Assembly: GCA_023091665.1 (NCBI GenBank)
Contig: JALJCQ010000027.1
Coordinates: 434,001-498,000, forward strand
Origin: Pythium myriotylum
Taxonomy: Eukaryota; Oomycota; Peronosporomycetes; Pythiales; Pythiaceae
DNA length: 64,000 bases
Direction of reading: 5' to 3'
Shown one piece after another: positions 1 to 9,495 of this stretch. Position 1 is the first letter of the stretch, and every line of letters starts with the position of its first letter. The notes beneath the pieces were generated by a model. The model was given only the letters and a program-made list of their open reading frames with translations. It was not told where the DNA came from and searched no databases. The position numbers were made by a program, and so were the translations under genes.

Positions 1-668
1 AGGATGCCTGCTAGTTTCAGCAATCAGGACTTTGATGGCGTGTTAATTTAGTTCGACACCGCACGCAGATAAGTATTGGTGGATCGCTGTGAGCAGATGC
101 GACGTCAACCTGAGATCCGGCTCGCAGTGTTGGATGAACGAATGCACATCCGCCTTTACCTGAACGCAATCAAGACTCTTCTTGAGTCGACAGTAACTGC
201 ATGGGCGGCTTCCAACTCAGAGCACTCGCACCGGTTTGTTCTATTCCGAAGTCTCGAGCTCTGTCATCGACGGCAAGCTTCGTTGAAGCATACAACTCAC
301 GATAGTACACTGTACTACTATCGTGAGTTCGACTTTGACGGTTCAGACCATGAATCTAAAAATGGCCTTCGAAGCTCATCTCCAAATCTGTTTGGGGAGG
401 GCGAAAACAGTCCTCAGGGCATGATCGTTTCCTCTCTCAGTTCGATTGATTATGCTTGCGCCACCCACGAGCGAACGATGCGAGAAAGCGATCTTTATTC
501 CATTCACGCGTGAAGCGGCGGGCCGTTGATGACGAAGGCCTTCAAGGAACGATCGATTCCTCGAAAATCTTTCGTGCAGAACTCAGGTCTACTGCTTCAC
601 TGGGGCTCCTCAAGTTTGAATTACGGGAGTCTGTGTAGGCGGAATCCTATTCACAGTTTATCGACTCT
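1..668. other. Intergenic, no convincing gene
   Basis: No supported gene is seen. One plus-strand open stretch (ATG at 97, stop at 513) has no recognisable domain and runs across a perfect hairpin (294-329), which argues against coding. The 3' side borders the stop codon of the minus-strand bZIP-like gene at 669. Confidence 0.6.
294..329. repeat. Perfect hairpin, 14-bp arms
   Basis: The left arm at 294-307 (AACTCACGATAGTA) is the exact reverse complement of 316-329, separated by an 8-nt loop. It is not followed by a T run, so a simple terminator is unlikely. It may be a remnant of a small inverted-repeat element. Confidence 0.8.
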
Positions 669-1943
669 TCATTCGTTCACAGGCAGCAGTCTCGGCGGCA
701 TCACTAACGCCTCCCAACGCAGCAGTTGGGCTCCGAGCTCGAGCATGAAGTACTGCGCCTGCTCGTCGCTCACACAGGTCGTCACGTTGCCGTAGTCAAT
801 GTCAAAATGAAAGTCATCCACCTGCACAAACGACGTGAACGCGACGCCGCCTGTCATCCAGACAATGTCGTCGCGGTGCATCATCTCGCGGATGAGCTTG
901 TGGCGCGGCGTATCCATCGCGAGCATGAGCATTGTCGCGCGTACGCACTCGCGGCCGGCGTCGTTCGTGTACTTGTCGTTGACGATCGTGAGCAAATGCA
1001 GGTACCGGATGCTTGTCGAGTTATTCGGCTCCGGTGCGTTGCGTAGCGACACTTGGTGGTAATCACCGAACGTCTGTAGCGTGTGGCTGATGAACTTGGT
1101 GCGTTGGATGCGGCGGTAGGACTCGGCTGAGCTCATGGTATCGTACGCGTAGGACGCGAACTTGCGCAGCGTCGCCACGGTATCGCCGTCCGGGCAGCGC
1201 ACGCGCTTCGTGAACCGCACTCGCGAGGTCAGTTGGCCGGGCGATCCGTCTTCGAGCCGCGTGCGCTCGAGCGATCGCTGCACGCGCCAGCCCATGCACG
1301 AGACCTCTCGCATACCCAGATCGCCGCGGTTGAACGCGTCCTGAAGCACGCGTACCTGCGCATAGCCGTGCTCCATGTGTTCGTCGCATTCCTGTAGCGT
1401 GAACGGCTCGAAGTAGAACGGCGGTTCGTGGCTCTCGAAGTACACAAAGAACCCACGCAGTTCCAGCGGCCGTCGGCTCGCCGCGCCGTCGTCCTCGTCG
1501 ACCTTCGGCACGACCTGCTCGTTCAGCAGCGCGAGCTCCATGTGCAGCAACTGCTTGAGCCGTCCGAACCGCTTCAGCTCGTCCTGAAGCCGCTGGCTCT
1601 CGGCGCGATGCATCTCGCTCTCGTCCACGAGGTCCAGGAACCGTTCTCGCAGCAGTTGCATCGCGCTTTTATCAGCCGCATCGACGCGACTCGCCAAGTG
1701 CGCACGCCGCAACGCGATGCGCTGTGCGAGCTGTGCTTCCAGCTCCGCGTGGGCCGCCTTGAGTCGTGCGACCGCCGCTTTCTTGCGCACGCGGAACGCC
1801 ACCATGTGCTCGCGGTGGTACGCGCGCCGCTCGAGCAACTCGGCTGGATCCACGGCGAGCTCGCGGTCGGGCGCGAGCGATGGAGCATCCGCCTGCTCGT
1901 CGCGCTGGTCAACAGCCTGTCGTCTCATCGCAGAAGGTGCCAT
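669..1943 (-). CDS. bZIP-like protein with large C-terminal domain (oomycete type)
   Basis: A single-exon protein of 424 aa. ATG at 1943 is the first real ATG, and the stop is TGA at 669-671. After an acidic N-terminus, residues 39-55 form a bZIP-like basic region (R-x-Y-H-R-E-H-M...F-R-V-R-K-K). It is followed by a short zipper with Leu at 61 and 68, the first at the canonical spacing from the Arg. The position normally held by the invariant DNA-contacting Asn is His43. Residues 90-140 continue as charged helix. Residues 160-424 form a globular domain rich in aromatic residues that I associate, from memory, with oomycete START-like/M96-type proteins. A nuclear DNA-binding regulator is the best inference. 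The His substitution and the weak zipper leave binding unproven. It is transcribed away from the paralogue cluster downstream. Confidence 0.75.
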   Translation of the reverse strand: MAPSAMRRQAVDQRDEQADAPSLAPDRELAVDPAELLERRAYHREHMVAFRVRKKAAVARLKAAHAELEAQLAQRIALRRAHLASRVDAADKSAMQLLRERFLDLVDESEMHRAESQRLQDELKRFGRLKQLLHMELALLNEQVVPKVDEDDGAASRRPLELRGFFVYFESHEPPFYFEPFTLQECDEHMEHGYAQVRVLQDAFNRGDLGMREVSCMGWRVQRSLERTRLEDGSPGQLTSRVRFTKRVRCPDGDTVATLRKFASYAYDTMSSAESYRRIQRTKFISHTLQTFGDYHQVSLRNAPEPNNSTSIRYLHLLTIVNDKYTNDAGRECVRATMLMLAMDTPRHKLIREMMHRDDIVWMTGGVAFTSFVQVDDFHFDIDYGNVTTCVSDEQAQYFMLELGAQLLRWEALVMPPRLLPVNE

Positions 1944-3141
1944 TTAGCGGAGACCGTGGGCGGCGAGTCCTGACTAAGAACCCATACCGTAAATCCCTCC
2001 CCTCCCCTTCTTTGATGAAAAATTTCGAAGAAAGGCTGCTACCACCATTGGTCGATGCTGAGCTGATCTCGCCACCGATGGCTCTGGCTGTTCGTGGGCA
2101 ATGATGGAGCGGCACTTTCTGTGGAGAAGAATGGAGACCGTGTCGCCGTGCGAGTGACTGCGCTGAATCGCTTCGTGAGCAAATGCAATTAGCCATCGGT
2201 GTGCACCACGATCGTTTTCGGGGGCTGTTCGTGGTGGTTATAGATCGGGAAGATTCTGGATCGACCAAAGTAGTTTGTGGCGTCGCGAGAAGCCGACGAC
2301 GCTTGAGAGAGAGAGATGCGTGGGTCGATGGCATCAAGCAAGAGATCGTGGGGAGTCCGAACGACCGAAATTCGCTTTGCCCTCGTCCAACTTGCCGAAA
2401 TCTCATTCGCAAGAGAGCAACCTAGATTCGGCGGCGAGATGTTCTAGGTTGTCGGAAGCTGTTGTACCGGCGGCGATCTTCCTGATTGAGGGCAGGAATA
2501 TGTCTAATCCGACGATCGCACTCCACGCAAGTGCTGGCGAGTTCAAAGTGGACTCGTATAACGACTGCGCGGCGGCAGTCTTCTGGGAAATCAGTCGAAC
2601 AGTCCAATTGGTCCTGCTCTTGGGCGAGACGAAGCTACTCGATGGCCCCGGCCTAGCCTTTCTCAACGTACTCCAGCATGTCATGATTCCTTCCAGTCTA
2701 CAGAACATTACCCAGCAAGCGTGGTGCGGTCTGCTGGTTTTCCAACTCGTCGAGACTTGTCCAAAGATCCCCTGCATCGACCAGATTGCTCCACACACAC
2801 AGCGAAAGTCTGTGGAACTTTCGGTCCGTGCGAGACTGGACGAAATACCGGGCGAGATTTACCTCAATCAGTTCAAGAGGTGATCGTGAGCTATGCTGCC
2901 GACGGGATGGCACAAGAGGAGCTCCGCGCGCCCTCATGACAATCCCCAGCAAGGGGAACGAGGAGGATTTTAACCATGGTTTGGTTCACTTTAAATCTGG
3001 GACGTGGGTCTGGAGAAATCATTGCTGTGATTCACCGTTGGCGTGTGGTTGTGGGAGCAGCGTTTGTTGGGACAAGTACAGTCGTGAAGAAATTTCACGG
3101 TTGGGCAATCATTTTACGAGTGTGGTTGGCGAGATCAAGCG
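1944..3141. other. Intergenic between bZIP-like gene and R1
   Basis: This carries the upstream regions of two divergent genes. A plus-strand open stretch from ATG 2500 to stop 2883 (127 codons) has no recognisable motif and no paralogue in the window, so it is not called. No repeat or RNA gene was recognised. Confidence 0.5.
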
Positions 3142-4089
3142 ATGGAAGGCGCGATTCTTGGCGAGGAAACCGAAATGGCCGAGGAAAATGCTCAACATGT
3201 GAGCGACAATGATTCGGGCTGCGATCTTTTGGGCACGGATAATGAGAGCGACTCGTCTTCATCCGAGGAGGACTTCGTCAGATTTCGCCAGCACGAGACA
3301 CATCCGGGGGACTTGATTCGCCGAACTCGTCAGCGACCTTACGAACCGTTGCGGAACAGGAACACCCGATCCATAGCTGCACTTGAGCACATTCGCCTCG
3401 TTCGAGAAGTTGAAGACCTACGACGTCGACACGACGAGCTGATGGCCCTTTACATGGCACGCCTCCTTGATACCGGGCGACGTGACCACCTCATTACGAC
3501 GGTCCTCGAGTATTACGACACTTTCAGCAGAGGGTACTTGCCCCCTCGTGTGGCCGATATTTTCCAGTACTTGAATGCTCGTATCGACAGAGAAGTATTC
3601 CAGTATGGAGCAACTGGTTACGGGACTGAAGAATGGCTCGAGCAGTGGCAGCGCTATACTGCGATCTTTCCAGCAATAGCGATACGCGTTCGGGCGACTT
3701 CGTGCTCTCACCTCGTCAACCTACGCGACGTGGGATCGATCACGGACCCAACCACCACAACGTGTCTTGTGCATGCTCAGGGTTGGATGGGGGGCAAGAT
3801 CTCACGACAGGCGATCGCTACGATCTTGCCACATGTGATTTCTCAGGAGCATCTCGTCAGCAAACTTGTAGGAAAGCCACTCGATTGCCCCGTGAACATC
3901 CGATTCTACTTCAACAGCTTTGGGCGGGTGATCCGAATTGATCTCGACGTGGATTTCTTCACAGGCTTCAGCAAAGTCGATGGTGTGAGCTGCATCGAGT
4001 TAGCTCAGATTATGGAGCATGCAGACGTCGGAGAGAACAGCATGCTTCCGGTAGTGCAGTCATTGATGTCGAGCCTTGAAATCAATTGA
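3142..4089 (+). CDS. R1: acidic coiled-coil/NTF2-like family protein
   Basis: Encodes 315 aa from ATG 3142, or 304 aa from ATG 3175. The second start gives an N-terminus more like its neighbours and may be the real one. Order: a Ser/Asp/Glu-rich acidic N-terminus (about 12-48); an Arg-rich segment; a coiled coil (about 80-105, VEDLRRRHDELMALYMARLL); then a globular domain with E-Y-Y-D-T-F, E-E-W-L-E-Q-W-Q-R-Y, S-R-Q-A-I-x-T-I-L-P-H and R-F-Y-F-N-S-F-G-R-V. The same motif order occurs C-terminal to the zipper in many oomycete bZIP proteins (from memory). An NTF2/SnoaL-like fold is my inference. No complete basic region is present, so direct DNA binding is doubtful. It is the most divergent of four tandem copies. 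A scaffold or dimerisation partner of bZIP factors would fit. Confidence 0.75.
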   Translation: MEGAILGEETEMAEENAQHVSDNDSGCDLLGTDNESDSSSSEEDFVRFRQHETHPGDLIRRTRQRPYEPLRNRNTRSIAALEHIRLVREVEDLRRRHDELMALYMARLLDTGRRDHLITTVLEYYDTFSRGYLPPRVADIFQYLNARIDREVFQYGATGYGTEEWLEQWQRYTAIFPAIAIRVRATSCSHLVNLRDVGSITDPTTTTCLVHAQGWMGGKISRQAIATILPHVISQEHLVSKLVGKPLDCPVNIRFYFNSFGRVIRIDLDVDFFTGFSKVDGVSCIELAQIMEHADVGENSMLPVVQSLMSSLEIN

Positions 4090-5409
4090 AAGTGCACACA
4101 GTAGCTTTTTAAAGCTCCTGTATGCCATTTAAAAATGACCCGCAATCATTTCAGCCTACAGTATTCGGATGAATGTGCTGGGACACGCGAGCCTTTGTCG
4201 TCTCGTCCCGCCCTGCCGCTTCTGGCAGAGAACAAGTCGAAGGACCAGTGCGAAGCTTCGCGTTTCGACCACGGTTCCCAGATGGTGGATGCCAATATTC
4301 CCTGAAGAAGGCACTAATCGGATGGCTTCGACGCGGCTGTCGGTTACGAAGAATGGCGAGGTCATGTCAACGAGCTGCGTCGATTGCCCAAAACATCCTA
4401 TTCGGGGCTGCTCTGTGGCAGCATCACCACTCAACTGATCAGACTTGAGTCAAAGTGCCACCTGGCCGACGTGAGGAGCTTCACTTCCCACACTTGGTCC
4501 ATTTCGTCTTGACTTCACTTGAGTGCACCACGAACGGTTTTCGCTGCGGGTTCATCGGAGCCACATCTCTGAGGTGTATCACGAACCCACTGGACTGATC
4601 GAGACAACTTCTCTGTACGACTGTGGCGATCATGGTATGGCTACACGTGTCGAACAATGGCGCCGTTATGATAGGCGCGCAAGCTCTTTCCGATTGCGAT
4701 CCCGTTCGTGCAACCAGCTGCCGGCAGTTCGCTGATCCGACTGACGTGGCGACATAGATATCCAGTGCAGACGACCGCGGAAACTGCGAATCTGGTTGAG
4801 ATGCAAGGAAAGATGAGTGGGGTCACTTCCCGCCAGGCGGCGAACACAATTCTTCCGCCATCTTCGAAACCGCTTGCTCTTGACGGACCTCGGCGCTGGC
4901 GCAATGGTGGACTGTCCGACGAATTTTCTTCTTCAACGCTGCTGGCTCATGGACTTCTTCCAGGCGTTCAGCGGACGTCGCGTGCTCGACGTTGCACAGA
5001 TCCTGGACGACCACCAGAGCTTTCCACCTGTATCGTCGAAGCGCGACGAGTCGTTGTAGCCAAGAGTACAGTACCGTACATACATACATGCAAGCGCTGG
5101 TCACTCGTCCCTCTTCGATGGAGAAAGGCTGCGCTCGCCCTCGGTCCTTTCTCGCATAAGTCACGCTTGCCTGAGGCCGAACCTTGCACTTGAAGCCGCG
5201 CAGAACCAGGTCGGCGGTCTGGTCACGAACGGATTGGCCACAAAGCTGACGGACGGTCCAATGAGTGGGGAGGGGTACTTGGGAACATGGCAAGGCTGGG
5301 TGCTTGCAGCTGCCGTCTGTGCCTCGGGTGGAGATGGACGGCAAGACACCGAGCCCATCGCTTGTCGACACATTTCACAACTTGACGGACACAACACAAG
5401 GGATACAAA
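4090..5409. other. R1-R2 spacer containing a decayed copy
   Basis: The spacer is much longer than those between R2, R3 and R4. It contains the broken paralogue at about 4613-5014. The stretch 4090-4610 shows open frames on both strands without recognisable motifs, and may be the eroded 5' half of that copy. The stretch 5015-5409 holds the presumed R2 promoter. Confidence 0.5.
4613..5014 (+). pseudogene. Decayed R-family copy
   Basis: Three short segments in two frames match R2-R4 in the right order. From 4613 a segment reads L-Y-D-C-G-D-H-G-M-A-T-R-V-E-Q-W-R-R-Y, equivalent to Y-G-x-x-x-M-G-L-D-T-W-I-E-Q-W-R-R-Y. From about 4792 a segment contains K-M-S-G-V-T-S-R-Q-A-A-N-T-I-L-P, equivalent to F-M-S-G-I-L-S-R-Q-A-I-Y-T-V-L-P-H. 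From 4910 a segment reads D-C-P-T-N-F then M-D-F-F-Q-A-F-S and D-V-A-Q-I, equivalent to the C-terminal part. The frame changes between segments, sequence is missing between them, and no intact start or end is seen. This is an old, multiply frameshifted copy lying between R1 and R2. Confidence 0.8.
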
Positions 5410-6490
5410 ATGCCCCGATCTGTCACGTCGGACAACGAGGATGCGACGACGCCGACGCAAATTGAGACCGTCGAGTGTGAGACCGACGCCGAGGACCGCT
5501 CAGTAGCTTCCGAGGACGAGGAAGAGGGTTCCCTTGATTCCGAGGACGACGAGGACGATGATGACGACTCGTCGGGGTCTGAGTTCGACGAAGACCGTTT
5601 CCTGTTCCTGGAGGCCGAAGAAGACAGTTTCGAGGCGTCCGAGGTCGATGAGGATCCATCCGTGGCATCGGAAGAACGACGAGCTCCATATAGTGGGGCT
5701 ACAGCCTCGGCGACGACGAATGCGCGGCCGCGTGAACCCCTTCAACAGAACGCGGCAGGTTCAAGAGCTCGTGGAGCTGCGTCGCCGACAAGAAGAGATC
5801 GCTTCGCTACGATTCGCGCGCGTGCTGCGCACGGGTCGACGCGACGCTGCGCTGAACACGACCCACGAGTACTTCCACACGTTCAGCGAAGGCTTCGCTG
5901 GCCCACGGCTCGCCGAGATCTTCTCGTTTTTCAACAACAAAATCGATCGCGACGTGTTTTCCTATGGGAGCGGCGAGATGGGGCTTGACACATGGATCGA
6001 ACAGTGTCGATGCTACACGCGGCTCTTCCCTTTCATTCAAACGCGCGTCGAATCGACCACTGTCGCGTACTTGGTCGACAGTCCCGATCTGCTGAGTATC
6101 GTCGAAACGGACCCAACCATGACTGCGGCTATCGTCGAAGCGCAGAGCTTCGTGGACGGCGTCATCTCCCGTAACGCGATCTACTCAGTGCTCCCCCACC
6201 TCCGCTTCCGTGAAGACTTGGTGTTGAAGCTGCTCGGCAAACCCTTTCAGTGCCCATCGACTTTGCGGTTCTACTTCAACAGCTCCGGCCGCCTGCATCG
6301 TCTCGACTTCGAGGCCGACTTTTTCCAGGCCTTTAGCAACGTCGAGGGCGTCGGTCTCCAGGAACTCGCCGAGATCACCGAGCATGTCGTGGTCGGCGAC
6401 AACAGCACCCTCGCCGACGTCGCCGCAACCGACTACACGTATCTCGACCGCGACGGCACAACCGCGGCTGTCTCCTCTGCAAGCGCATAA
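5410..6490 (+). CDS. R2: acidic coiled-coil/NTF2-like family protein
   Basis: ATG at 5410 opens a very acidic N-terminus (C-E-T-D-A-E, then long Glu/Asp/Ser runs). The conserved coiled coil and globular domain lie in the next frame and end at 6490. Treating 5644-5704 as a 61-nt intron (donor GTCGAT, acceptor CTACAG) joins the frames into 339 aa and puts the Arg-rich P-R-R-R-R segment just where R3 and R4 have theirs. The donor is a poor match to consensus, so a genuine frameshift is the alternative. Motifs: V-E-L-R-R-R-Q-E-E-I, T-G-R-R-D-A-A-L-N-T-T-H-E-Y-F-H-T-F, L-D-T-W-I-E-Q, S-R-N-A-I-Y-S-V-L-P-H-L and R-F-Y-F-N-S-S-G-R-L-H-R-L-D-F. The role is as inferred for the family; the acidic tail is the longest of the four. 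Confidence 0.7.
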
Positions 6491-6939
6491 TCATTGTACA
6501 ACTGATTTCCTTCGATTGCTTGATATGGCTCCTCTCGGAGATGTAGTACCGTGGATGCGTCGCAAATCACTGGACGGCCTTGAGCTCTCTTTTTCCATCA
6601 CCAGGCACTTCCTTCCACGCCAATGAGTTTTAAAAAAACACTCCTTGCACTTGCCGTCGTCGTCAATCTGGAGCGAGTCCGCGAATGCCTCTCGGTTTCG
6701 TCGGACGAAACAGTGCCATCAACTCGAGCGTGCGCACGGTCTCCACTTGCGCAGACTGCTCTTCTTGTCCGCTTATTGGTCGCAACAGCTCTCGAGCAGC
6801 TGCTGAAAGGTCCAATGAAACGGCTTTTCTATCAAATTGAGACCGGCGCGCAGCCGAGCTCTCTGTGTCTGCATGCCGAGTTGACGCTCTGCAGATCGAT
6901 CGCCCACCAAGTCCCGCGTAACTTCACGTACTCGAGAGC
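6491..6939. other. R2-R3 spacer
   Basis: Presumed R2 terminator and R3 promoter. A plus-strand open stretch beginning at ATG 6623 has a hydrophobic start but runs out of frame into R3, so it is treated as a shadow. No repeat was seen. Confidence 0.5.
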
Positions 6940-7890
6940 ATGCAGCCTTCTGCGGCGGACGTCGAGCCGCGCCTGGCACACGCAGGGAGGCGGCGGCGAC
7001 GCGATCCATCGCCGACGCGAAGCGTATGTGAGACCGACGCCGAAGGGCTCACGTCGGCGATCTCTGACAGCGAATCGAGCGATGACCTTGAACCGCCGCA
7101 CCAGCAAATGGTCCCGCGAGCCAGAAGACGTCTGGGCCCTCGCCGACGACGGATCGCGGCCGCCGAAGACGTCGCCGCTGCATTACAGCTAGCGCGCCAG
7201 GTCAATGAGATGCGGCAACGCCACGACGAGCTCATGGCGCTCCACGTCGCACGCATGCTCAATTCGGGGCGTCGTGATGCCGCGCTCAATACCACAGTCG
7301 AGTACTTCGACACGTTCCGAGACGGCTTCACAGGGCCGCGGCTACCGGACATGCTCCGGTTCTTCAGCAACCGCCTCGACCGCGACGTCTTCGTGTATGG
7401 CAACACTGATATGGGGCTGGATACGTGGATCGAGCAGTGGCGGCGGTACACTCACTTGTTTCCCTCCATTCAAATCCGACTGCGGGGTACAACATTCACG
7501 CAACTCCTCGAATCGCAAGCTGAGATGCAGCTTGCGCGAGTCGATCCGTCGATGACCACGACCATGGTCGAGACACAGAGCTTCATGAGCGGGATTCTTT
7601 CCCGACAGGCGATCTACACCGTGCTTCCACATCTTCGCGATCGAGAAGACTTGGTGCTCAAGCTGCTAGGTAAGCACTTTGAATGCCCCACGACTTTGCG
7701 GTTTTATTTCAACAGTTCCGGCCGAGTGCATCGCCTCGACTTTGACGTGGATTACTTCCGAGCCTTCAGCAACATCGAAGGCATCGGATTAATGGACCTC
7801 GCTCAGATCACACAGCACCTCGCGGTAGGCGACAACAGCACCGTTCCGGATATCGTCGAGCTAGAGGATGGGAACGAAGAGTCAACTTGA
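6940..7890 (+). CDS. R3: acidic coiled-coil/NTF2-like family protein
   Basis: Encodes 316 aa from ATG 6940 with no intron needed. The N-terminus (M-Q-P-S) is shared with R4 and supports this start. Order: Arg-rich stretch (17-27); C-E-T-D-A-E acidic motif (about 30-35) and a short acidic patch; a second Arg-rich stretch (about 60-72); coiled coil (about 80-110, LARQVNEMRQRHDELMALHV); globular domain from about 115. The domain carries T-V-E-Y-F-D-T-F, M-G-L-D-T-W-I-E-Q-W-R-R-Y, S-R-Q-A-I-Y-T-V-L-P-H-L, L-L-G-K-H-F, R-F-Y-F-N-S-S-G-R-V-H-R-L-D-F and a D-N-S-T-V-P-D-I-V-E end shared with R4. It is closest to R4, consistent with recent tandem duplication. Function is not known; a nuclear protein-interaction role is inferred. 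Confidence 0.8.
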   Translation: MQPSAADVEPRLAHAGRRRRRDPSPTRSVCETDAEGLTSAISDSESSDDLEPPHQQMVPRARRRLGPRRRRIAAAEDVAAALQLARQVNEMRQRHDELMALHVARMLNSGRRDAALNTTVEYFDTFRDGFTGPRLPDMLRFFSNRLDRDVFVYGNTDMGLDTWIEQWRRYTHLFPSIQIRLRGTTFTQLLESQAEMQLARVDPSMTTTMVETQSFMSGILSRQAIYTVLPHLRDREDLVLKLLGKHFECPTTLRFYFNSSGRVHRLDFDVDYFRAFSNIEGIGLMDLAQITQHLAVGDNSTVPDIVELEDGNEEST

Positions 7891-8452
7891 GTTTCGAGAA
7901 GCTGGAGATCTGACATACTGTATTGGAGCAGCCAGCTTGCATGGAGTGCAACTTCGGTTCATGAAGCTCTCTTTGGCCACTAAGAGCCGGGAATGGCCAG
8001 TCGAGTGCAAGGCCACAAGAGAGGCAGTATACCGCCGGTAAAAAGCCATGTCCAGGCCCCCCAAAACCTTCGCCGTCCTTGGTGGTTCAATCGATCGACG
8101 ACCACGTCAGTACGTACACAAAGTCCAGAAGAGAATTCACTTCGACGTGCCTCGTCCTGGTTCGACGTTCGAGCATTTGTGGTGGTCAGCAAAAGCCCCT
8201 CCACAACCCTTTGCAACTGCACTCACCCACGGCGATCTTTCGCTTCACCCTGTTGAGAGCCACTTGAGATCTGGATTGGTGGTAAACACGACAATCCAGC
8301 CATCAATTGCCCAATGACTGCTACGTTGGACGCGTTTTCAGTCAATCGTGGGATTGTGTCTGTGTCACATACCGAGAGAGAAAGCCCGGTCGACAAAAAG
8401 AGAGACCGGCTCGGTGGGATCTCCCACAGGTGACGACTCGACAGTCACAAGA
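7891..8452. other. R3-R4 spacer
   Basis: Holds the presumed R4 promoter. The R4 frame is open upstream to 8348, but no ATG lies in that extension. No other gene or repeat was recognised. Confidence 0.5.
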
Positions 8453-9364
8453 ATGCAGCCGAGCAGAACGGGAGAAGAGCGCATGTGGCATGAGGTCGCG
8501 GCCAGCAGGCGCCGCGACACTTCTCCCGCGGGAAAGGGATGCGAGACCGACCCCGAAGACATCTCGACGGACTTGGAGAACGCGTATGAGCCTCCGGCTG
8601 TAGCTCGTGGCGTCGTGGGCAGACGAAGGCGTCGACGACGACCAGTCACAGAGGACGCCGTCGTCGCGACTCTGCGGCTTGCTCGTGAGGTCGAAGAGCT
8701 TCGTCGGCATCGTGACGAGCTCATGGCACTACACTATGCTCAAGTGCTCAACACGAGCCGTCGCGACAACGCGCTCAACACGACGCTGGAATACTTTGAC
8801 ACGTTCCGTAGCGGATTCACGGGGCGCCACATCCCGGAAATGTTGAGATTCTTCAATACGCGGCTGGAAACAAACGTATTTGCGTACGGCGGAGGTAACC
8901 TCGGACTCGACACGTGGATCGAGCAGTGGCGACGCTACACACTCATCTACCCGGGCATCTCTATGCGCCTGCGATCAATGGCTCACCAACAACTCCTCGA
9001 TTCTCCTGATCAGCTAGCAGTCGCGGAGACAGATCCTGCTATGACAGCGAGTATCGTCGAGACCCAGGGAACCCTGGATGGCACTCTATCCCGGCAGGCA
9101 ATCCTTACCGTGCTTCCTCACTTGCGGCATCGAGAGGACCTCGTGCAAAAGCTGCTCGGCAAGCAATTGAGCATTCCTATGACCCTGCGCTTTTACTTCA
9201 ACGGAGCCGGTCGTGTTCATCGCTATGACTTTGAAGGCGATTACTTCCAGGCCCTAAGCAACATTGAGGGGGTTAGTTTGATGGATCTTGCCCAGATCAC
9301 CGAACACGTCGCGCTTGGTGATAACACAACAGTGCCAGACATTGTCGAAGTCGAAGAGGAGTGA
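8453..9364 (+). CDS. R4: acidic coiled-coil/NTF2-like family protein
   Basis: Encodes 303 aa from ATG 8453, which gives the same M-Q-P-S opening as R3; the frame upstream has no ATG. Order: R-R-R-D segment, C-E-T-D-P-E motif (about 30-35), a block of seven Arg before the coiled coil, coiled coil (LAREVEELRRHRDELMALHY), then the globular domain with T-L-E-Y-F-D-T-F, L-G-L-D-T-W-I-E-Q-W-R-R-Y, S-R-Q-A-I-L-T-V-L-P-H-L and R-F-Y-F-N-G-A-G-R-V-H-R-Y-D-F. The Arg block could serve as a nuclear localisation signal. It is convergent with the next gene, with 131 bp between the two stop codons. Confidence 0.8.
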   Translation: MQPSRTGEERMWHEVAASRRRDTSPAGKGCETDPEDISTDLENAYEPPAVARGVVGRRRRRRRPVTEDAVVATLRLAREVEELRRHRDELMALHYAQVLNTSRRDNALNTTLEYFDTFRSGFTGRHIPEMLRFFNTRLETNVFAYGGGNLGLDTWIEQWRRYTLIYPGISMRLRSMAHQQLLDSPDQLAVAETDPAMTASIVETQGTLDGTLSRQAILTVLPHLRHREDLVQKLLGKQLSIPMTLRFYFNGAGRVHRYDFEGDYFQALSNIEGVSLMDLAQITEHVALGDNTTVPDIVEVEEE

Positions 9365-9495
9365 GTGGAATTCGCGACCACGGCTTCCATGGATGAGTTT
9401 TAGTTGCGTGTAAGCTCTTCGGTTGCTTCGTTACCTGCGAACAACATGAAATAAATGTATGCGTGTGTTGTGAGTCGATACGGAAGATTCTTAAA

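Noticed and set aside
97..513. Plus-strand open frame at the window start
   Set aside because: No motif or paralogue, and it runs through a perfect hairpin that distorts its composition.
2500..2883. 127-codon plus-strand open frame upstream of R1
   Set aside because: Begins with ATG but shows no recognisable domain; length is within chance expectation at this base composition.
6623..7192. 189-codon frame with a hydrophobic start
   Set aside because: Its second half lies out of frame over R3, whose own frame is strongly supported by paralogues.
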